Shown piece after piece: positions 46,380-55,850 of a stretch of 64,000 nucleotides of DNA (positions are counted from its first letter, which is position 1; every line of letters begins with the position of its first letter). A model generated the notes under the pieces. The model saw only the letters and a list, made by a program, of their open reading frames with translations, searched no databases and had not been told where the DNA came from. Source of the stretch: Sphingosinicella terrae (lineage in GTDB: Bacteria; Pseudomonadota; Alphaproteobacteria; Sphingomonadales; Sphingomonadaceae); assembly GCF_003347635.1 (NCBI RefSeq), contig NZ_QDFY01000007.1, positions 31,001 through 95,000 of the forward strand. The letters run 5' to 3'. The position numbers and the translations under genes are program-made.

Positions 46380-46479
46380 GCCGGGCCAATGACGGGAGGG
46401 CCGTTCCGGTTCCGCAAGGTCATGCCGGTGTCACGCCGGCGCGCTACCGCGCGATCCCGAATCGGTTTAGGATCGAAGC

Positions 46480-47121
46480 ATGAGGGCGACTCTCGGGGCA
46501 GGAACGGCGGCGGCCTTGCTCATCTACGCGGCGCAGGCGCAGGGCGGCAGCGAGACGACGCTGCCGGCCGACCCGCCGCGCACCGCTCCGGCGGTCGGAT
46601 GGGCCGAGGGCGCGCGCGCCTTCTTTCCGGCCTCGGCGCGTGTCGGCACCGCCCCTTCCGCGCTCCCGAATCCTGAGAACGGCACTGACGTCGACGAGAT
46701 CGATGTCGTCGATGCCCATTGGATGGCGCTCACCATGTGGGGCGAGGCGCGCGGCGACGGCGAAGCGGCCATGCGCGCCGTCGGCCACGTCATCGACAAT
46801 CGCCGGCGTTCCGGGCGGCATGGCGGCCACGCCACCGACACGGTGAGCGAGGCCTGGCAGTTCAGCTGCTGGAATCCGGGGGATCCCAATCGGGCCGCCA
46901 TGGAGACGATCGATCGCCTGGACGAAGGCAGCGACGAGCATCGGCTGTGGCTTGCCGCCCAACGGATCGCCGGCGAGATCCTCGCCGGTGAATCGGCGGA
47001 CCCGACCGGCGGCGCGCTCTTCTACCACACCGTGGCCGTCGCGCCGTCCTGGTCGAGCGGCATCGATCCCGCGGTTCGGATCGGCGATCATCTGTTCTTC
47101 CTTGAAGCGCGCTCGGCCTAA
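46480..47121 (+). CDS. SleB-type cell wall hydrolase
   Basis: A 213-residue protein with a hydrophobic N-terminus and a Hydrolase_2 domain (PF07486) from about residue 82: WMALTMWGEARGDGEAAMRA, then NRRRSG and FSCWNPGDPN, FYHTVAVAPSWSSG. The catalytic Glu of lytic transglycosylases is expected in WGEARGD. Family members cleave peptidoglycan. It is divergent from the retropepsin-like gene and may act in the periplasm. Confidence 0.9.
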   Translation: MRATLGAGTAAALLIYAAQAQGGSETTLPADPPRTAPAVGWAEGARAFFPASARVGTAPSALPNPENGTDVDEIDVVDAHWMALTMWGEARGDGEAAMRAVGHVIDNRRRSGRHGGHATDTVSEAWQFSCWNPGDPNRAAMETIDRLDEGSDEHRLWLAAQRIAGEILAGESADPTGGALFYHTVAVAPSWSSGIDPAVRIGDHLFFLEARSA

Positions 47122-47132
47122 GGTGGCAGCTC

Positions 47133-47441
47133 TTGGCTGAGGCCAGTCGACAGGAGAGCGTGAAAGGCTGCGCGGGAGCGGTCGCCCTGCTCCTCGTTGT
47201 CGGTATCGGAACTTTGGCTCTCGGCTTCAAGCCTGTCGGCAGCTCTGCGACCGCCCTATCATTGATTCTATTGGGCGTGGTGGCCTGGCGACAGGGCCGT
47301 TTCAGCCTGGCGCTGGGCCCAAGCCTGGACAGACAACATGCACCGGTTCGGTTCTGGACGCTCTTGGCGGTCGTCATGCTCGCTGCCGTCGCGGCTTCCG
47401 TCGCGGCCTATCGAAGCGTTTCGGAGGCGCTGGGCGGCTGA
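47133..47441 (+). CDS. Small hypothetical membrane protein
   Basis: A 102-residue frame from a TTG at 47133 (a GTG at 47160 after AGGAG is the alternative). Three hydrophobic segments (GAVALLLVVGIGTLALGF, ALSLILLGVVAW, FWTLLAVVMLAAVAASVA) suggest a small integral membrane protein. No domain recognised. It is 11 bp after the wall hydrolase and may be in its operon. Confidence 0.55.
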   Translation: MAEASRQESVKGCAGAVALLLVVGIGTLALGFKPVGSSATALSLILLGVVAWRQGRFSLALGPSLDRQHAPVRFWTLLAVVMLAAVAASVAAYRSVSEALGG

Positions 47442-47488
47442 GTTCCGGTGCGGGTGACGGCCATCGAAGCCGTCTCTATGGCGAGCCC

Positions 47489-48388
47489 ATGTCGCAGCCT
47501 TCCTCCGCCGTCGCTTTGCCCATCGCTGTCGCGACCGCGGGGATCGCGCTCTTCTCGGGCATGGATGCGGTGATGAAGCATCTGACCCTGGCGATCGGCG
47601 TCTACAACGCGCTGCTGTGGCGGACCGCGGCGGGCGCCGTGATCGGGGGCGCCGTCTTCTTCGGGAGCGGGAAGGTGTGGCCGTCGCGCGCCGTGCTCCG
47701 GCTCCACCTCATCCGAGGCACCTTGTCGGCATTGATGGCCTTGCTCTTCTTCTGGGGCCTGGCGCGCGTGCCGCTGGCGCAGGGGGTGGCGCTCGCTTTC
47801 GTCGCGCCGCTCATTGCCCTCTATCTGGCCGCGCTCATCCTCAAGGAGCAGATCCAGCGCCGCGCCATCCTCGCCTCGTTGCTGGGATTCGCCGGCGTCA
47901 TCGTCATTCTGCTCGGACAGGCCGAGGCTGATCTCGGGCCGGAGGCGTTCCGCGGCGCGATCGCCATCCTCGCCTCGGCCGGCTGCTATGCCTGGAACAT
48001 CATCCTGATGCGCCAGCAGGCGCAGGTCGCGCAGCCGCTCGAGGTCGCCTTCTTCATGAGCGCGATCATGAGCGGCTGCTTCCTCGTCGCCGCGCCCTGG
48101 CTCGCCGTCTTCCCGGCGGGCGAGCATCTGCCCTTCGTCGTCGGCGCGGCGGCTCTGGCCTTCGCCTCGCTGATGCTGCTCTCCTGGGCCTATGCCCGTG
48201 CCGAGGCGCAGTTCCTCGCGCCGGTGGAATATACTGCCTTCGTCTGGGCCGCGCTCTTTGGCTTCCTCGTCTTCGCCGAGCCGGTGCGCCCGCTCACCCT
48301 GGGCGGCGCGGCGATGATCGTCGCCGCCTGCTTCCTCGCCGCCCGCCGCATCGCCTCGCCTGTGGCCGACCCGAATACGGGCGTGTAG
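47489..48388 (+). CDS. EamA-family (DMT) transporter
   Basis: A 299-residue protein with ten membrane helices and two EamA repeats (IALFSGMDAVMKHLTLAIG start; second from GAIAILASAGCYAWNIILM). The substrate is unknown. It is followed 9 bp later by an SMR exporter gene, so the two may be co-transcribed. Confidence 0.9.
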   Translation: MSQPSSAVALPIAVATAGIALFSGMDAVMKHLTLAIGVYNALLWRTAAGAVIGGAVFFGSGKVWPSRAVLRLHLIRGTLSALMALLFFWGLARVPLAQGVALAFVAPLIALYLAALILKEQIQRRAILASLLGFAGVIVILLGQAEADLGPEAFRGAIAILASAGCYAWNIILMRQQAQVAQPLEVAFFMSAIMSGCFLVAAPWLAVFPAGEHLPFVVGAAALAFASLMLLSWAYARAEAQFLAPVEYTAFVWAALFGFLVFAEPVRPLTLGGAAMIVAACFLAARRIASPVADPNTGV

Positions 48389-48397
48389 GGGACAAGA

Positions 48398-48712
48398 ATG
48401 GCTTGGTTCTGGCTCATCCTGGGCGGCTGCTTCGAGGTCGGCTTCACCACTTCGCTGCGCTTCGTCGAGGGCTTCCGCAACATCCCGTGGACGATCGCCT
48501 TCCTGGTCTCCGTGACGATCAGCATGGGCCTTCTCGAATATTCGGCGCGGACGATCCCGATGGGCACGGCTTATGCCGTCTGGGGGGCGATCGGCGCGAT
48601 CGGGACGGTCCTCGTCGGCATGGTCTGGTTCGGCGAGCCGGCGACCACCCTGCGCATGCTCCTCATCCTCGGCATCGTCGCCTGCATCGCCGGGCTGAAG
48701 CTGACCGCATGA
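48398..48712 (+). CDS. sugE: Small multidrug resistance exporter (SugE/Gdx-like)
   Basis: A 104-residue, four-helix SMR protein with the central glutamate in GGCFEVGFTTSLRFVEG and the motif IPMGTAYAVWGAIGAIGT, closer to SugE/Gdx than to EmrE. Gdx-type members export guanidinium ion; others export quaternary ammonium compounds. It starts 9 bp after the EamA gene and its stop overlaps the next ATG (ATGA). Confidence 0.9.
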   Translation: MAWFWLILGGCFEVGFTTSLRFVEGFRNIPWTIAFLVSVTISMGLLEYSARTIPMGTAYAVWGAIGAIGTVLVGMVWFGEPATTLRMLLILGIVACIAGLKLTA

Positions 48713-49077
48713 GCGTCGACGAAGGCCTCTTCGCCTGGGTGGAGGAGGCGATGGCGCCGCTCGGCACCGTCACGATGAGACGCATGATGGGCGGCGCCAC
48801 CCTCTATCTCGACGGCACCGTCTTCGCGATCCTCGACGCGGGTGAGCTCTGGCTCAAGGCCGATGCCGTCACCGACGAGATATGGGACCGGGAAGGCTGC
48901 GATCGCTTTTCGGTCACCATGAAGGACGGCCGGGTCGACACGATGAATTACCGACGGGCTCCGGCGGACGTCTATGACGATGCCGAGGCGCTGCAGCGCT
49001 GGGCGGCGCTGGCGGTCGAGGCAGGCCTGCGCGGCAGGGCCGGGAAGAGGCGGCGGCCGAAGGCGGCCCAGCCCTAA
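48709..49077 (+). CDS. TfoX/Sxy N-terminal-domain protein
   Basis: The ATG at 48709 overlaps the SMR stop (ATGA) and gives 122 residues. The TfoX_N fold shows VTMRRMMGGATLYLDGTVFAIL, ELWLKADAV and MKDGRVDTMNYRRAPADVYDD. In gamma-proteobacteria TfoX controls competence; stand-alone TfoX_N proteins elsewhere have no defined role. The tail is basic (GRAGKRRRPKAAQP). Confidence 0.88.
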   Translation: MSVDEGLFAWVEEAMAPLGTVTMRRMMGGATLYLDGTVFAILDAGELWLKADAVTDEIWDREGCDRFSVTMKDGRVDTMNYRRAPADVYDDAEALQRWAALAVEAGLRGRAGKRRRPKAAQP

Positions 49078-49128
49078 ACAGCGGCGGCCGGCCGTGCTAG
49101 AAGACGCCACCCGACTGGGGGGTGTTCG

Positions 49129-49887
49129 ATGGCGACTCTGGCCCCACGTCGATCACGCGTGCGATCCGAGCGCGGCTTCTTCGTCGCGATGGCCGCGGCG
49201 ATGCTCTTCACCGTTCTCGTCGGATTCGCGCCGACTTACTATCTGCTCCCCTGGCTGCAGGGTGTGACGGTGCGCGGCGTCGCCGGCGCGGCGGCGCTGA
49301 CGCCGATCGTCCATGTCCACGCCATCATCTTCTCGGCCTGGATCCTGCTGTTCATCGCTCAGACCTCCCTCGTCGCCATCGGGCGCACGGATCTCCATCG
49401 CTGGCTTGGTCCGGCCGCCCTGGCGTTCGCGCCGCTGGTCGTCGCCGTGGGACTGTGGACGGCGATCGATTCCGGTCGCGCCCGCAACACGCCGCCGGGC
49501 TGGGCCAATGCCGAAGCCTTCCTGGCGCTTCCCTTCACCTCGATCGGGCTTTTCGGCGGTTTCGTCGCCGCCGGCTTCGTATGGCGGCGGCGATCGGACG
49601 TTCACAAGCGACTGATGTTGCTGGGGACGATCGCGATGATGGTGCCGGCGCTCGCCCGGATCGTCCGGAACTTCGATCCGCCGCTGCTGCCGCCGGGCGT
49701 CGCCGGCGCGCTGGTTCTCGTCAACCTGTTCCTGGCGGCCCTGGTCGCTTTCGACCTGTCGCGCCGGGGTCGGATCCACCCGGTGACCTTTTGGGGCGTC
49801 GCCATCCACCTGCTGTCGTGGCCATTCCGCCTCCATGTCGGCGAGACCGGTGCCTGGCAGGCCTTTGCCGGATCGCTGCTGAGCTGA
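49129..49887 (+). CDS. Integral membrane protein, multi-helix
   Basis: A 252-residue protein with about seven membrane helices (FFVAMAAAMLFTVLVGFAP; HVHAIIFSAWILLFIAQTSL; LGPAALAFAPLVVAVGLW). Conserved-looking histidines lie in VHVHAII and RTDLHRW, a pattern seen in DUF2306-like or cytochrome-type proteins, but I cannot confirm the family. Convergent with the amidase gene. Confidence 0.72.
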   Translation: MATLAPRRSRVRSERGFFVAMAAAMLFTVLVGFAPTYYLLPWLQGVTVRGVAGAAALTPIVHVHAIIFSAWILLFIAQTSLVAIGRTDLHRWLGPAALAFAPLVVAVGLWTAIDSGRARNTPPGWANAEAFLALPFTSIGLFGGFVAAGFVWRRRSDVHKRLMLLGTIAMMVPALARIVRNFDPPLLPPGVAGALVLVNLFLAALVAFDLSRRGRIHPVTFWGVAIHLLSWPFRLHVGETGAWQAFAGSLLS

Positions 49888-49889
49888 CG

Positions 49890-51488
49890 TCAGTTCCGCA
49901 GCGCCGGCCGGAGCAGCGGCGCAATTTCCGGGCTCTCCTCGACCGAAGCCTGCAGGCGCGGCTCGATCCGACGCTGGGACGCCTGCTCATAGGCGTAGCC
50001 CAGCGACAGGACCAAAGCGTCCGACCATTTCGGGCCGATGAAGCTGAGGCCGACCGGAAGCCCCCGCACCGCGCCCATCGGCACGGTAAGGTGCGGGTAG
50101 CCCGCGACCGCGGCGAGGCTGCCGGCGCCGCCGCCCGATATCTGGTCGCCGTTGACGGCGTCGATCGGCCAGGCCGGCGGCATGGTCGGACCGACCAGGG
50201 CGACGACATCGTGCTCGCGCAGCAGCCGGTCGATCCCCTCGGGGCCCGCCATCCGAAGGCTGGTCTCGCGTGCCCGGCGATAATCCTCGTCGAGGCCGGG
50301 CGCGGCCTGGGCCTGCTCGAACAATTCCTGGCCGAACAGAGCGAGCTCAACGTCGGCATGCTCACGGTTGAAGGCGATGATGTCGGCAAGACTGCGGGTG
50401 CGCACCGTCGAAGGGGTCGTGGCCAGATAGGCGTTGAGATCCGCCTTGAGCTCGCGCAGCAGCACGATGAGCTCGTTGCGGCCGATCTCCGGGCGCCCCT
50501 CGAACTCGGCGATTTCGACGAGCACGGCTCCCTGGGCCCGGAGGGTCGCCAGCGCCGCCTCGAACGCCGCGTCGGTGCCGAAGCCGGTGGCGAAGCGCAT
50601 CACGCCGAGGCGGGTGCCGCGCAGGGAGTCGGCCGACAGCCTCGCCGCGTAATCCTCGCGCCGCGCATCGGCATCGGCGGTCGCCGGATCGGCCGGATCG
50701 CTTCCGGCGATCGCCGCCAGCACCAGGGCGGCATCGCGCACGTTCCTCGTCATCGGGCCGGGCGTGTCCTGGCTATGGCTGATCGGCACGACATGGGTGC
50801 GGCTGACCAGCCCGACCGTGGGCTTGAAGCCGACGATGCCGTTGATCGCGGCCGGGCAGGTGATCGACCCGTCCGTCTCGGTGCCGATCGCCGCCGGCAC
50901 CATTCCGGAAGCCACCGCGGCGCCGCTGCCCGAGCTCGATCCGCAGGCGTTGCGGTCGAGGAAGTGCGGGTTGCGGGTCTGGCCGCCGATCGCGCTCCAG
51001 CCCGAGACCGAATTGTTCGATCGGATATTCGCCCATTCCGAGAGATTGGCCTTGCCGACGATCACGGCGCCTGCCGCCCGCAGCCGCGCGACCAGGGGCG
51101 CGTCGCGGTCGGTGACGTTGTCGGCGAGGGCGAGGCTGCCGGCCGTCGTCGGCAGCGGACCCGCGGCTTCGATATTGTCCTTGATCAGGATCGGCAGGCC
51201 GAACAGCGGCCCGCGGGCGCGGCGGATGCGGTCGAGCGCGCGCGCCTGCTCGAGCGCGGTGGGATCGACCGCAATGACGGCGTTGAGCCGCGGGTTGAGC
51301 GCCTCGATCCGGTCGAGCGCGGCCCGGGTGCGCGCCTCCGCCGTCTCGGCCGGCACCGCATTCTGGGCGGAGACGGGTGCCGGGGCGGGCGGGATCGTGG
51401 CGCAGGCGCCGAGCAAGGCGGCGCCGAGCAGCCATGCCGGCTGCGGCCGCCGCCGCGTTTCCGTTCGCGGATCAATCCTTTGGGTCAT
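49890..51488 (-). CDS. Amidase-signature-family lipoprotein
   Basis: The ATG at 51488 has GGGGAG upstream and gives 532 residues with a lipobox LGAC. The catalytic triad is visible: Lys in ILIKDNIEAAG, cis-Ser in ACGSSSGSGAA and the nucleophile in TETDGSITCPAA. Family members hydrolyse amides, including peptide amides and GatA substrates; the lipid anchor places this one at the outer membrane or periplasm. Divergent from hisS. Confidence 0.91.
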   Translation of the reverse strand: MTQRIDPRTETRRRPQPAWLLGAALLGACATIPPAPAPVSAQNAVPAETAEARTRAALDRIEALNPRLNAVIAVDPTALEQARALDRIRRARGPLFGLPILIKDNIEAAGPLPTTAGSLALADNVTDRDAPLVARLRAAGAVIVGKANLSEWANIRSNNSVSGWSAIGGQTRNPHFLDRNACGSSSGSGAAVASGMVPAAIGTETDGSITCPAAINGIVGFKPTVGLVSRTHVVPISHSQDTPGPMTRNVRDAALVLAAIAGSDPADPATADADARREDYAARLSADSLRGTRLGVMRFATGFGTDAAFEAALATLRAQGAVLVEIAEFEGRPEIGRNELIVLLRELKADLNAYLATTPSTVRTRSLADIIAFNREHADVELALFGQELFEQAQAAPGLDEDYRRARETSLRMAGPEGIDRLLREHDVVALVGPTMPPAWPIDAVNGDQISGGGAGSLAAVAGYPHLTVPMGAVRGLPVGLSFIGPKWSDALVLSLGYAYEQASQRRIEPRLQASVEESPEIAPLLRPALRN

Positions 51489-51606
51489 CTCGCTCCCCGC
51501 TCGCTGGCTTTGCTTTCCCTTTGGCCGCGGCGCCGCCCGCCGTCCACGGGGATAAACAGGCCCGGCGGCTTCCCTCAGGCTCGGGAAATGGTCTAGGGGC
51601 GCGCCG

Positions 51607-52847
51607 ATGAGCAAGGGTCCGCAGCGGATCAGGGGCACCCAGGACATATGGGGCGAGGAGGCCGATCGCTTTCAGGCGGTGGTCGCCGCCTTCGAGCGCG
51701 TGCGCCGCCTCTACGCCTTCAGCCGGATCGAGATACCGGTGTTCGAGGCGACCGAAGTGTTCGCCCGCTCGATCGGCGAGACCACCGATATCGTCTCGAA
51801 GGAGATGTACAGCTTCCCCGACCGGGGCGGCGATTCGCTGACGCTCCGGCCGGAATTCACCGCCGGCATCTGCCGCGCCTATCTCTCGGAAGGCTGGCAG
51901 CAGCACGCGCCGCTCAAGCTGGCGACGCATGGGCCCGTCTTCCGCTACGAGCGGCCGCAGAAGGGACGCTTCCGCCAGTTCCACCAGCTCGATGCCGAGA
52001 TCATCGGATCGGACGCGCCGGCGGCCGACGTCGAGCTTCTGGTTCTCGCCGACCAGCTGCTCCACGAGCTCGGCATCCAGGACGGGGTGACGCTCAATCT
52101 CAACACGCTCGGCGACGCGGCGACGCGCGAGGCCTGGCGCGCCGCCCTGGTCGAGCATTTCGAGGCCCACCGGGCGGATCTCTCCGAGGACAGTCTCAAC
52201 CGGCTCGAGAAGAATCCGCTGCGCATCCTCGACAGCAAGGATCCGCGCGACCGGCCGGCCGCCGACAGCGCGCCGGTGATCGACGCCTTCCTCACCGCCG
52301 AGGCGGCGGACTTCTTCGCCGCGGTGACCGCGGGTCTCGACGCGGCCGGCGTCGCCTGGACGCGCAATGGCAGCCTCGTGCGCGGCCTCGATTATTATCG
52401 CCACACTGCCTTCGAGTTCATCACCGACCGGCTCGGCGCCCAGGGCACCGTGCTGGCCGGCGGCCGCTATGACGGCCTCATCGAGAGCCTCGGCGGGCCG
52501 CCTACGCCCGCGGTCGGCTGGGCGGCCGGGATCGAGCGGCTGGCGATGATGATCGCGGCGCCCGAGCCGGCGCGGCCGCAGGCGGCCCTGGTGCCGCTCG
52601 GCGAGGCGGCGGAGGCGGCGGCGACCGGACTGGCCGCCGGGCTGAGACGCGCCGGCATCGCCTGCGACATGGCGTTCAAGGGCAATATGAAGCGCCGCCT
52701 GGCGAAGGCCGACGCGGCGGGCGTCCGCTTCGCAATCATCCTGGGCGACGACGAGCTTGCCGCCGGCGAGGCGGCGGTCAAGGATCTGCGCAGCGGCGAG
52801 CAGTTCCGCGTCGCCCTCGCCGATCTGGCCGGAGCGCTGGTCGCGCG

Positions 52848-52851
<4 letters not shown>
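51607..52851 (+). CDS. hisS: Histidyl-tRNA synthetase
   Basis: A 414-residue class II synthetase: motif 2 [18 protein letters not shown], HisA motif [15 protein letters not shown], motif 3 [14 protein letters not shown], and a C-terminal anticodon-binding domain (about 330-414). It charges tRNA-His. The stop overlaps the prfA start (ATGA). First gene of the hisS-prfA-prmC operon. Confidence 0.97.
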
Positions 52852-53933
<1,082 letters not shown>

Positions 53934-53939
53934 TCGGCC

Positions 53940-54788
53940 TTGCCGGCCGCCGCGGAAAGAGGAGTGAACGTCAGGGCCGCCTTGGCCGAGGCCGATGCCC
54001 GTCTGCGCGCCGTCTCCGCCACGCCGCGCCTCGACGCCGAGCTGCTCATGGCGCACGCCCTCGGTTTCACGCGCGAGGCTCTCCTGCTCGGCGGTCTCGA
54101 AAGGGCGGCGCCGCCGTCCTTCGAGGAGCTGGTCGAACGACGGCTCGCGCACGAGCCCGTCGCTTACATCACCGGCCGCCGCGCCTTCTGGACGATCGAG
54201 CTGACAGTTGGCCCGGGCGTGCTCATCCCGCGCCCGGACAGCGAGACCCTGATCGAGGCGGCGCTCGCTGGTTTCGGCGACGCCGGACCGGCGACGATCC
54301 TCGACCTCGGAACGGGGCCCGGCACTTTGCTGCTCGCCGCGCTCGATCAATGGCCGCAGGCGAGAGGGCTCGGCATCGACCGATCGGAGACGGCGCTCGC
54401 CGTCGCCGCCCGCAACGCCGACCGGCTCGGCCTTGCGGCCCGAGCACGTTTCGCCCGCGGCGACTGGGCGGAGGGCATCGGCGAGCGGTTCGACCTCATC
54501 CTGTGCAACCCGCCTTATGTCGAGACCGAGGCGCCGCTGCCGCCCGACGTCTCGGAGTGGGAGCCCGCCGAAGCGCTGTTCGCCGGCGCGGACGGGCTGG
54601 ACGCCTATCGCCGGCTCGCGCCCGGCCTGGGCGGCCTGCTGGCGCCGGGCGGGATGGCCTGTCTCGAGCTCGGTGCCGGCCAGGCCGAGGCAGCCGCCGC
54701 CTTGTTCGCGCGTGAAGGTTTCACCACTTCGTCACGCAACGACCTTAATGGCGTGGCACGCTGCCTCGTCCTTCGCCTCGCCGCTTGA
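53940..54788 (+). CDS. prmC: Release factor glutamine methyltransferase
   Basis: A 282-residue protein from a TTG at 53940; the GTG at 53964 is an alternative start. SAM-binding motif ILDLGTGPGTLLLA and catalytic NPPY (ILCNPPYVE) are intact, with a preceding helical domain. It methylates the GGQ glutamine of RF1 and RF2. Directly follows prfA. Confidence 0.95.
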   Translation: MPAAAERGVNVRAALAEADARLRAVSATPRLDAELLMAHALGFTREALLLGGLERAAPPSFEELVERRLAHEPVAYITGRRAFWTIELTVGPGVLIPRPDSETLIEAALAGFGDAGPATILDLGTGPGTLLLAALDQWPQARGLGIDRSETALAVAARNADRLGLAARARFARGDWAEGIGERFDLILCNPPYVETEAPLPPDVSEWEPAEALFAGADGLDAYRRLAPGLGGLLAPGGMACLELGAGQAEAAAALFAREGFTTSSRNDLNGVARCLVLRLAA

Positions 54789-54809
54789 TCGAGCGCAATG
54801 CTTTTCCCC

Positions 54810-54838
54810 TTGGATTTCCGCGGGGCGATGGCTACATA
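54810..54838 (+). promoter_or_regulatory. Possible promoter of the DUF4167 gene
   Basis: TTGGAT (54810-54815) and TACATA (54833-54838) are 17 bp apart in the 254-bp gap after prmC. Both hexamers deviate from consensus. A long leader of about 200 nt would result. Confidence 0.33.
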
Positions 54839-55042
54839 GGGTGTCAGGGACGGGGCCGATCACAGCGTGGATGCGTGAGGCCTGACGTCGCCGACCCCCG
54901 ATTGCTTGGTCGCTTGTCAGGCGATTTGGTGAGGTAACTGGTTCGCCTTGCGGATCCGTGCCTCTGGGGCCGTGCAGTATAAGGGGCTGGGGATGACCCG
55001 GCCGGTGAAGCAGAGTGAACCACCATCGGTGAGGATTTTCGT

Positions 55043-55735
55043 TTGATCAACAATCGTCAGGGCGGCCGCCGGCGCGGCCGGGGCGGCGGGGGACGCGCGC
55101 CCAATATGAGTCCGGGAGGCGGCAATCGCCAGGACAACCGGCAGCGCGGCAACGCTGCCCAATTGCTCGAAAAGTATAAGGGCCTTGCGCGCGACGCGCA
55201 GATGCAGGGCGACCGCGTGCAGACCGAATATTATCTGCAGTTCGCGGACCATTATTACCGCCTTCTCAACGAGAACCGGGCGCGCTTCGAGGAGCAGCGC
55301 CGGCAGCGCGGCGACTATGATTCCTATGACGACGAGGATCAGGACGAGATGGAGGGCCGCGACGGCGACTCCCAGTCCGACGCCGAGCCGGAGGAGCGCG
55401 AGCCGGAGCCCCGGCGTGACCGCGAGGAGCGCAGTGCGCGCGACCGCGAGGAGCGGGCGCCCCGGAGCCGTGAGGAGCGTCCGTCCCGCGACCGCGAGGA
55501 AGCGGCTTCGGGCAATGGCGAATATCGGGCTCGCCGGCCGCGCACGCGGCGCAGCGAGGCCGGTTCCTCCGACGCTCCGGCCGAAGCCGCCAATAATGGC
55601 GAGGAGCGGATCGCCGCGGACAGCCTGCCGCCCGCCATCTCCGCGGGTGACGAAGGCGGCGACGAGCCGCGCGCGCCGCGCCGCCGCACCCGCCGGCCGC
55701 GCCCGCCCGGCGAGGAAGTCGCCCCGGCGGCCTGA
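55043..55735 (+). CDS. DUF4167 domain protein
   Basis: A TTG start at 55043, 8 nt after GGTGAGG, gives 230 residues. The conserved N-terminal part (about 1-75: GGRRRGRGGGGRAPN and ALLEKYKGLARDA-like helix, DRVQTEYYLQFADHYYR) is DUF4167, found in alphaproteobacteria beside prfA/prmC. The rest is repetitive Arg/Glu/Asp, disordered, with RDREER repeats. It may bind nucleic acid through the RGG-rich start (inference). Function unknown. Confidence 0.88.
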   Translation: MINNRQGGRRRGRGGGGRAPNMSPGGGNRQDNRQRGNAAQLLEKYKGLARDAQMQGDRVQTEYYLQFADHYYRLLNENRARFEEQRRQRGDYDSYDDEDQDEMEGRDGDSQSDAEPEEREPEPRRDREERSARDREERAPRSREERPSRDREEAASGNGEYRARRPRTRRSEAGSSDAPAEAANNGEERIAADSLPPAISAGDEGGDEPRAPRRRTRRPRPPGEEVAPAA

Positions 55736-55814
55736 CCGCACCGGGCACTCCCGCGCACATTTCGAGGGCGTTTTCCGGCCTTTGCCGGTTGACCCGCCCG
55801 CAACAGTATAGGAC

Positions 55815-55846
55815 GCTCCCCCGGGTCGATAATCCGGGGGAGCTTT
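55815..55846 (+). promoter_or_regulatory. 5' hairpin sequestering the ribosome-binding site of the first DUF4139 gene
   Basis: GCTCCCCCGG pairs perfectly with CCGGGGGAGC around a 9-nt loop, followed by TTT. The GGGGGAG of the 3' arm is the natural ribosome-binding site 8 nt before the ATG at 55851. It is either a translation-control hairpin or a terminator for the DUF4167 gene; a candidate promoter -10 (TATAGG, 55807-55812) is close upstream. Confidence 0.5.
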
Positions 55847-55850
55847 CTAC

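Noticed and set aside
49122..51596. 824-residue open frame covering part of the membrane protein and amidase genes
   Set aside because: It runs antisense through the amidase, whose Ser-Ser-Lys triad is unmistakable.
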